In this document: positions 1-5,828 of the stretch, one piece after another
How positions within the stretch are numbered: position 1 is the stretch's first letter
Layout: the number at the start of each line of letters is the position of its first letter
NCBI GenBank assembly: GCA_022759345.1
Contig: JAEMPK010000111.1
Span: 1 to 8,286, forward strand
Length of the DNA: 8,286 nt
Direction: 5' to 3'
Origin: Pyrobaculum sp.
GTDB taxonomy: Archaea > Thermoproteota > Thermoprotei > Thermoproteales > Thermoproteaceae
Notes under the pieces: generated by a model
Seen by the model: only the letters and a program-made list of their open reading frames with translations
The model's database searches: none
What the model was told of the DNA's origin: nothing
Position numbers and translations under genes: made by a program

Positions 1-801
1 GCGACGCTGGGCGCCGTGGTGGGGCAACGAGCCGGCGTCTTGAACCTGGGTCTTGAGGGCGTCGTGTATCTCTCGGCGGCTGTAGCCGCCGTAGTGGGGC
101 CGCCTTGGGGCTTTTTGGCAGCTATTGTGGTCGGCACGTTCTACAACCTTCTCTACTACGTGTTGTCGAACGACCTCGCCCTAAACCAGATACTGCTTGG
201 TTTTGCGTTCACCATGGTGGGATACGGCATGGGGTCGCAGGTGGCCAGAGGCGTGGTGGGGAGACCGATAGAGAAGCCGACTATATATGGTATCGAGGTC
301 TTTGTCGCCGCCGTCGGGGTCGCGGTAGCTGTACATCTACTTCTAAGGTCTAGGATTGGGCTGGCTATCAGGGCCTCCGGCGACGATCCCGCGTCGCTGG
401 ATTTGATGGGCGTCGACGTATACAGCGTAAGGAGGGTCGCAGGACTTGTGGAGGGCCTCCTCGCCTCAGCCGCCGGGGCATATCTCGTGTTGATGTACTA
501 CGGGAGCTGGTCTGACACGCTTGTCATGGGCTGGGGGACTCTTGCCGTCGTCACGGCGATGATCGCGCTCTGGTCTCCGTTGTTGGCGATAGCCGCATCG
601 CTGGTGCCGTCGCTCTTCATCTCGCTTGTGTATATCCTCCAGGGGTATCTTGCGGTGTCTCCCCATCTCTTAAACGTAGTTCCTTATGCCGCCTCTATGG
701 CGGTGTTGGTCGTTGTCCAAGCTGTCATGGGGAAGACACGGCTTAGAACGTTAGCGCCGAGGTGGCTGGCGAAGCCGTACATCAGAGAAGAGCGTACGTA
801 A
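1..801 (+). CDS. ABC transporter permease, nucleoside/simple-sugar (BMP-type) family, 5' end outside window
   Basis: Inner-membrane subunit of an ABC importer of the group that takes up nucleosides or simple sugars with a BMP-type binding protein. The frame is open from base 1, so the GTG at 16 is probably internal and the gene begins upstream; 266 residues are visible and perhaps only 15-40 are missing. Counting from base 1, the family signature is at residues 8-20 (GQRAGVLNLGLEG, compare the usual ERxGVxNIGxEG). The second conserved block is around 58-70 (NDLALNQILLG, compare ANEVISG). The cytoplasmic coupling segment is at 126-140 (GDDPASLDLMGVDV, compare GENPxAAxxxGI). Hydrophobic helices fill 20-78, 97-115 and 145-243, and the C-terminus is short and basic. 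Partner permease, ATPase and binding protein genes would be expected upstream. The substrate cannot be read from the sequence. It ends with TAA one base before the stop of a convergent gene. Confidence 0.85.
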   Translation, partial: ATLGAVVGQRAGVLNLGLEGVVYLSAAVAAVVGPPWGFLAAIVVGTFYNLLYYVLSNDLALNQILLGFAFTMVGYGMGSQVARGVVGRPIEKPTIYGIEVFVAAVGVAVAVHLLLRSRIGLAIRASGDDPASLDLMGVDVYSVRRVAGLVEGLLASAAGAYLVLMYYGSWSDTLVMGWGTLAVVTAMIALWSPLLAIAASLVPSLFISLVYILQGYLAVSPHLLNVVPYAASMAVLVVVQAVMGKTRLRTLAPRWLAKPYIREERT

Positions 802-802
802 T

Positions 803-1153
803 TCAAAACAATAATATCTTTATAACCTTGCGTGCAATTCTTCTCTTGAACTGAAGAGCATATAGCACAAGCGATAACGTGAACAAAATATTCAACGCCC
901 AAGATGTTGCCCTCAAAACTAGCACCAAGAGGCTCAGATCTATGCGTGGATTCAATGCGCTGAGCATTACGTTTGTGGCGGTCGTATAGAGCAGAGGACC
1001 CGCCGCTGGGACCAGAGAAAGCACCAGCGATAAAGACAGCATAAAGCCGACTACGCCGTTCCAAAGCAAAGAAGACGGCTCTGTTGTGACAAGCGACGTA
1101 AGTACGAGGGCGTAGGTTGCAGTAATCACTCCGGCGCCGAGATACAACTTCAT
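803..1153 (-). CDS. small hydrophobic membrane protein, function unknown
   Basis: I do not recognise a family. From the ATG at 1153 the product is 116 residues and mostly hydrophobic. Likely membrane segments are near residues 4-22, 29-48, 50-66 and 72-101 (broken by R81), followed by a basic tail (KRRIARKVIK, 103-112). The positive tail suggests a cytoplasmic C-terminus. I chose ATG 1153 over the in-frame upstream start at 1180 for two reasons: it forms an ATGA overlap with the stop of the preceding small frame, and a purine-rich GGGAG lies just upstream, though only 2 bases from the ATG. Both point to translation coupled to the upstream frame. The stop (TGA, 805-803) is one base from the convergent permease stop. 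That it is a gene is supported by the membrane-like composition, the overlap and the lack of any better frame in this stretch; its role is unknown. Confidence 0.65.
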   Translation of the reverse strand: MKLYLGAGVITATYALVLTSLVTTEPSSLLWNGVVGFMLSLSLVLSLVPAAGPLLYTTATNVMLSALNPRIDLSLLVLVLRATSWALNILFTLSLVLYALQFKRRIARKVIKILLF

Positions 1154-1251
1154 ATCTCCCGTAGTTTCTCCATCAGCCACTCAACGATGTGGCTGTGGGC
1201 CGTACCCGGCTTCCTCGGCAACGCCTCTAGGCATCTTTTTATGGACTCCAC
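1150..1251 (-). CDS. very short ORF (33 codons) leading the membrane-protein transcript
   Basis: This is a probable microprotein or leader frame of unknown function. Starting at GTG 1251 it encodes 33 mostly polar, charged residues (begins VESIKRCLEALPRK, ends VEWLMEKLREI) that could form one or two amphipathic helices. The start is inferred: the GTG lies 21 bases from the centre of an AT-rich dyad, a spacing close to that of the other leaderless genes here. The same frame stays open to 1332, giving 60 codons from an ATG inside polB, but that form would read through the promoter dyad and the polB start, so it is less likely. Its stop TGA overlaps the ATG of the membrane protein (ATGA, 1153-1150). 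It may be a true protein, or a translated leader whose role is to couple translation of the next gene. Confidence 0.5.
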   Translation of the reverse strand: MESIKRCLEALPRKPGTAHSHIVEWLMEKLREI

Positions 1252-1263
1252 AGCTCTGGAAAC

Positions 1264-1280
1264 AACATAATTTTTATGTT
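1264..1280. promoter_or_regulatory. palindromic AT-rich dyad, probable divergent promoter for polB and the small minus-strand pair
   Basis: AACATAA-TTT-TTATGTT is a perfect 7-bp inverted repeat with a 3-base spacer. Its centre (1272) is 21 bases from the polB GTG at 1293 and 21 bases from the GTG at 1251 on the other strand. Each arm with the central T/A tract resembles an archaeal TATA element (CATAATTTTT in both directions), centred about 23-24 bases before its start codon. This fits leaderless transcripts. The symmetry would also suit a dimeric repressor site overlapping both TATA elements. The promoter role is inferred from position and composition. Confidence 0.55.
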
Positions 1281-1292
1281 CTACTGAAATTA

Positions 1293-3650
1293 GTGGAGTT
1301 AAAAATCTGGCCCATAGACGCGACATATACAATAGTTGGCGGCGTACCTGAGGTGCGTATTTTCGCCATCTCGGAAGACGGAAAAAGAGTGGTGGTCGTA
1401 GATAGGTCTTTTAGGCCGTATTTCTACATCGACTGTCCAGACTGCGACGCGCACCTAGTCAAGACGTCTCTTTCCCGCGTGGCGCCAGTGGAAACTGTGG
1501 AGGTCGTGGAGAGGAGGTTTCTGGGGCGGCCTAAGAGGTTTTTAAGAGTTGTGGCGAAGGTGCCTGAGGACGTTCGGAAGCTGAGAGAGGCGGCGCGCGA
1601 AATCCCTGGGGTTCTGGGCGTGTACGAGGCCGACATCCGTTACTACATGCGTTACTTAATCGACAAGGGGGTCGTACCATGTAGCTGGAATGTGGCTGAG
1701 GTGGAGGAGGCAGGTAGGCTGGGACACCTCCCTCAATATGTAGTAAAGGAGTGGAAAGGCGTAGAGGCAGGTTTCCCGCCGGCTCTCCGCGTTTTGGCGT
1801 TTGACATAGAGGTGTACAACGAAAGGGGGTCTCCAGAGCCGGCGCGGGACCCCGTGATCATGCTCGCCGTCAAGACCAACGACGGCCGCGAGGAGGTGTT
1901 TGAGGCTATAGGTAAAGACGACAGAGAGGTCTTGCGGAGGTTTGTGGAGTTTGTAAAGACGTACGACCCCGACGTGGTCGTCGGCTACAACTCTAACAAG
2001 TTTGACTGGCCTTACCTGGCGGAGCGGGCGAAGGTGGTGGGGGTCCCGCTTAGGGTGGATAGACTCGGCGGCACGCCTCAACAGAGCGTATACGGACATT
2101 GGTCTCTCGTGGGGAGGGCCAACGTCGATCTTTACAACATAATAGAGGAGTTCCCCGAGATTAAGTTAAAGACTCTCGACAGGGTGGCTGAGTACTTCGG
2201 AGTTATGAAGAGAGAAGAGCGCGTCCTAATACCTGGCCACGAGATATATAAATATTGGAACGACCCCAACAAGCGGCCGTTGCTTAGGCAGTACGTGTTG
2301 GACGACGTCAGGTCGACGCTGGGTCTTGCTGATAAGCTCCTGCCGTTTCTCATCCAGCTCTCTGCGGTGTCTGGCCTGCCGCTTGACCAGGTGGCAGCCG
2401 CCAGCGTAGGCAACAGGGTGGAGTGGATGCTCCTCCGCTACGCGTACCGCCTGGGCGAGGTGGCTCCTAACAGGGAGGAGCGGGAATACGAGCCGTATAA
2501 AGGGGCCATCGTCCTGGAGCCGAAGCCGGGTCTCTACGACGACATACTGGTGCTGGACTTCTCGGCGATGTATCCAAGCGTGATGATGAAGTACAACTTG
2601 TCGCCAGACACTTACTTAGAGCCAGGCGAGCCGGACCCGCCGGAGGGCGTCATAGTCGCGCCGGAGGTGGGCCACCGCTTCAGGAAAAGCCCTGTCGGCT
2701 TCGTTCCCCAGGTCTTGCGGGAGCTTGTGGCTCTTAGGAAGGCGGTTAGAGAGGAGATGAAGAAGTACAGGCCCGACACGCCTGAGTACAGAATACTTGA
2801 CGAAAGACAGAAGGCGCTTAAAGTCATGGCCAACGCGATGTATGGCTATTTGGGGTGGGTGGGGGCCCGTTGGTATAAGAGAGAGGTGGCTGAGTCTGTC
2901 ACGGCCTTTGCCAGATCTATCTTAAGAGACGTCATAGAGTACGCAAAGAAGATCGGCATAACTGTGGTGTACGGCGACACGGACAGCCTCTTTGTTAAGA
3001 AGGGGGGAGACGTGGAGAGACTGATCAGGTACGTAGAGGAGCGGCATGGGATTGAGATCAAGGTGGAGAAAGACTACGCCAAGGTTCTCTTCACCGAGGC
3101 CAAGAAGAGGTACGCCGGTCTTTTAAGAGACGGACGGATAGACATTGTGGGGTTCGAGGTGGTTCGCGGCGACTGGTGTGAACTGGCTAAAGAGGTGCAA
3201 CTGAAGACGATTGAGCTTATCCTGACGTCTAGAGACCTCGCTCAAGCAAGGCAAAGCGTTGTGAGGTATGTAAGAGATGTAATCGAAAAGTTGAAAAGAT
3301 ATGAGTTCAATCTGGAGGACCTCATTATTTGGAAAACCTTAGATAAGGAGCTGGACGAGTATAAGGTCCACCCGCCTCACGTCGCCGCCGCCTTGCTTCT
3401 AAAGAAGCGCGGCTATAAGGTCGGCAAAGGCACGACGATAGGCTACGTGGTGGTGAGAGGCGGAGAGAAGGTCTCCCAGAGGGCCGTGCCGTACATTCTT
3501 ATAGATGACATAAAGGCCATAGACATAGATTACTATATCGAGAAGCAGGTCATACCAGCGGCATTGAGAATCGCTGAGGTAATTGGCGTAAAGGAGGGCG
3601 ATCTCAAAACAGGTCGGTCTGAAAAGACTTTATTGGACTTTTTGGGTTAG
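1293..3650 (+). CDS. polB: family B DNA polymerase with 3'-5' proofreading exonuclease
   Basis: Replicative-type DNA polymerase of 785 residues, template-directed with proofreading. The N-terminal domain (1-160) precedes the exonuclease. Exo I is at 169-175 (AFDIEVY, D171 and E173), Exo II at 230-241 (VGYNSNKFDWPY, D238) and Exo III at 334-338 (YVLDD, D338). Polymerase motif A is at 421-429 (LDFSAMYPS, D422), motif B at 505-519 (K510, N514, Y517, G518) and motif C at 560-565 (YGDTDS, D562 and D564). The conserved KKRYAG is at 604-609. All catalytic residues are present, so the enzyme should be active in both functions. No intein interrupts motifs A-C, common insertion points in archaeal PolB genes. 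A CPDC pair sits at 48-51. The last residues contain EKTLLDFL (777-784), similar to a PCNA-binding PIP box with E for Q. Length and lack of large insertions fit the B3-like group of crenarchaea; this subclass is inferred. The GTG start is about 23 bases from the TATA-like dyad. The 3' end overlaps dnaG by 21 bp, tail to tail. Confidence 0.96.
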   Translation: MELKIWPIDATYTIVGGVPEVRIFAISEDGKRVVVVDRSFRPYFYIDCPDCDAHLVKTSLSRVAPVETVEVVERRFLGRPKRFLRVVAKVPEDVRKLREAAREIPGVLGVYEADIRYYMRYLIDKGVVPCSWNVAEVEEAGRLGHLPQYVVKEWKGVEAGFPPALRVLAFDIEVYNERGSPEPARDPVIMLAVKTNDGREEVFEAIGKDDREVLRRFVEFVKTYDPDVVVGYNSNKFDWPYLAERAKVVGVPLRVDRLGGTPQQSVYGHWSLVGRANVDLYNIIEEFPEIKLKTLDRVAEYFGVMKREERVLIPGHEIYKYWNDPNKRPLLRQYVLDDVRSTLGLADKLLPFLIQLSAVSGLPLDQVAAASVGNRVEWMLLRYAYRLGEVAPNREEREYEPYKGAIVLEPKPGLYDDILVLDFSAMYPSVMMKYNLSPDTYLEPGEPDPPEGVIVAPEVGHRFRKSPVGFVPQVLRELVALRKAVREEMKKYRPDTPEYRILDERQKALKVMANAMYGYLGWVGARWYKREVAESVTAFARSILRDVIEYAKKIGITVVYGDTDSLFVKKGGDVERLIRYVEERHGIEIKVEKDYAKVLFTEAKKRYAGLLRDGRIDIVGFEVVRGDWCELAKEVQLKTIELILTSRDLAQARQSVVRYVRDVIEKLKRYEFNLEDLIIWKTLDKELDEYKVHPPHVAAALLLKKRGYKVGKGTTIGYVVVRGGEKVSQRAVPYILIDDIKAIDIDYYIEKQVIPAALRIAEVIGVKEGDLKTGRSEKTLLDFLG

Positions 3651-4832
3651 TTTTTCGAAAGTAATTATTTTCATGTCTTCAGGCACTTTAGTCAAGGGGC
3701 CTACTCTGGCGGTTATTATCATCTTTACTCCCTTCTTTGCGGCTAGATCTACTATCCTCTGCGTGGTTATTCCGTCGAGAATTATGGCGTATATGGAGTC
3801 GCCTGTCGTCGCCAAGAAGTCGGGTAGTTCTCTGACCGGCATCTTCTTCAGTAGCGTCCAATTGGCGTCGTAGACCTCCGCCTCAAGTGTGCCAAGCATC
3901 TCTTCTATTTTCTTGGAGATGTCAAAGGGGAATTGAGGCATGGCCTCAGCCGGCTGCACCGTGGGTTGAGGAGGGGGGACCTCCGTCTTTTCTCCTGTTT
4001 TCTGCTGTGCTAGCCACTCTTCTAGTGTGACTTTGTTTCTAAGCGCCTTGGCTATCTCCTTTGCGGTTAGCTGTTCCACCTCTTTGCCGGGGGGCGCACG
4101 GGCTATATAGTCTACGTGCGCCACCTTCAGCAGTTCTTTCAGCACAAGTTCGCCGCCTTTGTCGCCGTCGATGAAGACTGTGATTGATTTCTTTTTGCTT
4201 AGGTCTACTATCGTCTGCGGTATCCCCTTGCTGATGCCCTCTAGAGCTATGACGTTTCTATAGCCGTGTTTCACCAAGTTGACTACGTCGGCTCTTCCCT
4301 CCACTATGATTATCGAGTCTGATTTGTCGACGTCGGGGCCCGCCGGCAACTTCTCCGGGCCATATTCAATGACCTCAGCCTTCGCGACGTCCTCTTTTAG
4401 CTTATCAATGATCTCTTTTGTGTCCGGGAGGATCTCCTCCTCTATTAACTTTACCAGCTCCTTGGCTCTCTCAACAATTCTTTTTCTCTTCTCTTCGCGT
4501 AGGTCTCTAATCTCTAATACCTTTACCGAAGCTGGGTAGGGCCCTACTCTCTCTACGCTCTCGATGAGGGCTGCTACTAAGGCTGTTTCGTATCGGTCTA
4601 AGTTGCTCGGTATGTATATCTTGGCTTTGGTCTTGCCGTTTTTCTCGACTATCTCAACCTCTACCCTCCCGACGCGTCCCATCATCTGAAGCTCTCTTAA
4701 ATCCATGTCTTTTCCAAGTAGTCCTTCTGTCTGAGAGAACATAGCGCCTATTATGTCAGATTTGTCAACGCTGCCGTTTACCTCTATTTGCGCAACGATC
4801 ATGTACTTAGCCACTATGGTTAAGGCTCCCAT
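3630..4832 (-). CDS. dnaG: archaeal DnaG-type primase / exosome-associated TOPRIM protein
   Basis: This is a 400-residue protein of the archaeal DnaG family, which in crenarchaea is reported both as an RNA-primer-making enzyme and as a subunit bound to the RNA exosome cap. The N-terminal domain (1-165) contains the family stretch SQTEGLLGKDMDLRELQ (33-49). The TOPRIM domain spans about 170-245, with catalytic E178 (IIIVEGR) and the DxD pair D222/D224 (FIDGDKGG). A Pro/Gln-rich linker at about 278-302 leads to a C-terminal domain (303-400), the region that in this family contacts the exosome. Bacterial-type zinc-binding and helicase-binding domains are absent, as normal for archaea. The ATG at 4832 is supported by a TATA element centred about 24 bases upstream. 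It adds ten residues before M11, where many euryarchaeal relatives begin. The last seven codons overlap polB on the opposite strand. It is divergent from map. Confidence 0.95.
   Translation of the reverse strand: MGALTIVAKYMIVAQIEVNGSVDKSDIIGAMFSQTEGLLGKDMDLRELQMMGRVGRVEVEIVEKNGKTKAKIYIPSNLDRYETALVAALIESVERVGPYPASVKVLEIRDLREEKRKRIVERAKELVKLIEEEILPDTKEIIDKLKEDVAKAEVIEYGPEKLPAGPDVDKSDSIIIVEGRADVVNLVKHGYRNVIALEGISKGIPQTIVDLSKKKSITVFIDGDKGGELVLKELLKVAHVDYIARAPPGKEVEQLTAKEIAKALRNKVTLEEWLAQQKTGEKTEVPPPQPTVQPAEAMPQFPFDISKKIEEMLGTLEAEVYDANWTLLKKMPVRELPDFLATTGDSIYAIILDGITTQRIVDLAAKKGVKMIITARVGPLTKVPEDMKIITFEKLTQKVQ
3651..3655 (+). terminator. T-tract after polB, possible terminator
   Basis: TTTTT directly follows the polB stop, and a second T5 run lies at 3639-3643 within the last polB codons. 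Archaeal termination often occurs at T-rich tracts without a hairpin. Both runs lie inside or beside the convergent dnaG 3' end, so polB transcripts ending here would carry some dnaG antisense sequence. This is a weak positional call. Confidence 0.35.
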
Positions 4833-4850
4833 GGTTGCCCTCTAGACTCA

Positions 4851-4864
4851 ACTTTAAAATTCTT
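4851..4864 (-). promoter_or_regulatory. dnaG promoter (TATA element)
   Basis: On the minus strand the sequence reads AAGAATTTTAAAGT. The core ATTTTAAA (4860-4853) is centred about 24 bases from the dnaG ATG, and a purine-rich GAGAAAAG stretch just upstream could act as the TFB recognition element. The spacing implies transcription starting at or within a few bases of the ATG. No Shine-Dalgarno motif sits at the usual spacing before the ATG. Confidence 0.6.
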
Positions 4865-4874
4865 TTCTCTTCCA

Positions 4875-4887
4875 ATAGATTTAAACC
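4875..4887 (+). promoter_or_regulatory. map promoter (TATA element)
   Basis: The plus strand reads ATAGATTTAAACC with the core TTTAAA at 4880-4885, centred 24-25 bases before the ATG at 4907. This matches the spacing of the dnaG element on the other strand and favours 4907 over the upstream in-frame start. The two TATA cores of the dnaG-map intergenic region are about 26 bp apart, centre to centre, so the two preinitiation complexes may compete. Confidence 0.6.
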
Positions 4888-4906
4888 TCAAGCCTCATCT
4901 GTAGCG

Positions 4907-5782
4907 ATGCTCAGAATATTACGGCAAGTAGGCGACGTGGTGCACAAGGCGCTTAGATACGCATTAGATTTGACGCAACCTGGCACCCCGGTGTTAGAAA
5001 TTTGTGAAAAAGTTGAGGCGTTCATACGGGCTAACGACGCAAAGCCGGCATTTCCTGTTAACATAAGCATAAACGAAGTGGCGGCACATTACACAGCAAA
5101 GCGAGGCGATGATCTTACCATCCCAAAGACGGGCCTCGTGAAGATCGACATAGGGGCTCATCGCGACGGCTATATCGTCGACGCGGCTGTTACAGTTGCC
5201 CTGGGCCCCGTCTTTGTGAATTTGGCAAAGGCGGCAAGGGCCGCCCTAGAGGCTGCCGTAAATGCGGCTAAGCCGGGAGTCAAGGCGTGGCAAATAGGCG
5301 ACGCGGTGGAACGCGTTATTAAGAACTACGGCTTTAAGCCCGTATATAATCTCACCGGTCATAAGATCGAGCGGTACCTCCTCCATGCCGGCTATGTGAT
5401 CCCAAATTACCTCGACAAGTCGGCCTCTCAAGCTCTTTCCCCTGGCGATATCTACGCCATAGAGCCTTTCTCAACTAACGGAGAAGGCTACGTGGTAGAT
5501 GGAAAAGAAATTACGATATTCCGTCTCGCGAGAATGCGGCATAAGGTCTTCCAGCCGTTGATAGATGTGGTAAGCTCTGAGGCGGGGCCTCTGCCGTTTA
5601 CACCTCGTTGGTTTCCACAGATAGACGATAATACAATTGCTATGGCTCTCAAGGCTGGAGTGTTGCACGGCTACGAGGTTCTTGTCGAAAGGTCAAGAGG
5701 TTTCGTGGCGCAGTATGAAGATACCGTATATATAGGGGAGGACTCTGCGGTGCCCTTGGCTAGGACGCTCGATCTGTTGTAG
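4907..5782 (+). CDS. map: methionine aminopeptidase, type II (archaeal)
   Basis: Cytosolic dinuclear metalloprotease that removes the initiator methionine from new proteins. From ATG 4907 it has 291 residues, close to the usual archaeal length of about 295. The five metal ligands of the pita-bread fold are visible: D81 (VKIDIG), D92 (YIVDAAVTV), H152 (TGHKIERY), E186 (YAIEPF) and E271 (QYEDTV). H61 (NEVAAHYTA) matches the conserved substrate-binding histidine. The insertion between H152 and E271, including the GEGYVVDG region (192-199), marks type II rather than type I. The frame is open upstream to a start at 4835, but those 24 codons would read through the TATA element and are not family-like, so I place the start at 4907. 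The gene is divergent from dnaG and is followed after 46 bp by the thermosome gene on the same strand, which has its own promoter. Confidence 0.94.
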   Translation: MLRILRQVGDVVHKALRYALDLTQPGTPVLEICEKVEAFIRANDAKPAFPVNISINEVAAHYTAKRGDDLTIPKTGLVKIDIGAHRDGYIVDAAVTVALGPVFVNLAKAARAALEAAVNAAKPGVKAWQIGDAVERVIKNYGFKPVYNLTGHKIERYLLHAGYVIPNYLDKSASQALSPGDIYAIEPFSTNGEGYVVDGKEITIFRLARMRHKVFQPLIDVVSSEAGPLPFTPRWFPQIDDNTIAMALKAGVLHGYEVLVERSRGFVAQYEDTVYIGEDSAVPLARTLDLL

Positions 5783-5794
5783 GCCTCTAACGCG

Positions 5795-5810
5795 GAAAAG
5801 TTTTTATATA
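5795..5810 (+). promoter_or_regulatory. strong promoter of the thermosome gene (BRE plus TATA)
   Basis: GAAAAGTTTTTATATA is a near-ideal archaeal promoter. The purine-rich GAAAAG (5795-5800) suits the TFB element and TTTTTATATA (5801-5810) the TATA box, centred 23-24 bases before the ATG at 5829. It is the strongest-looking promoter in the window, in keeping with a highly expressed chaperonin. A small dyad, ACAATTTTTGT (5812-5822), lies between the TATA box and the start codon. Confidence 0.75.
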
Positions 5811-5828
5811 CACAATTTTTGTCAAGCC

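Noticed and set aside
684..1064. Minus-strand 126-codon open frame overlapping the permease end and the small membrane protein
   Set aside because: It overlaps two better-supported genes in another frame and has low-complexity, shadow-like composition.
1252..1332. Longer form of the microORF starting inside polB
   Set aside because: It would run through the divergent promoter dyad and the polB start; the GTG at 1251 fits the promoter spacing better.
1656..2099. Minus-strand 147-codon open frame inside polB
   Set aside because: It is antisense to the intact exonuclease domain, is rich in His and Arg, and shows no recognisable motif or promoter.
2577..2640. GTGATGATGA resembling box C of a C/D box guide RNA
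   Set aside because: It encodes PolB motif A residues, and no CTGA box D follows at a suitable distance.
4835..4906. In-frame 24-codon N-terminal extension of map
   Set aside because: It would translate the TATA element and a T-rich stretch, does not resemble MetAP, and the ATG at 4907 has ideal leaderless spacing.
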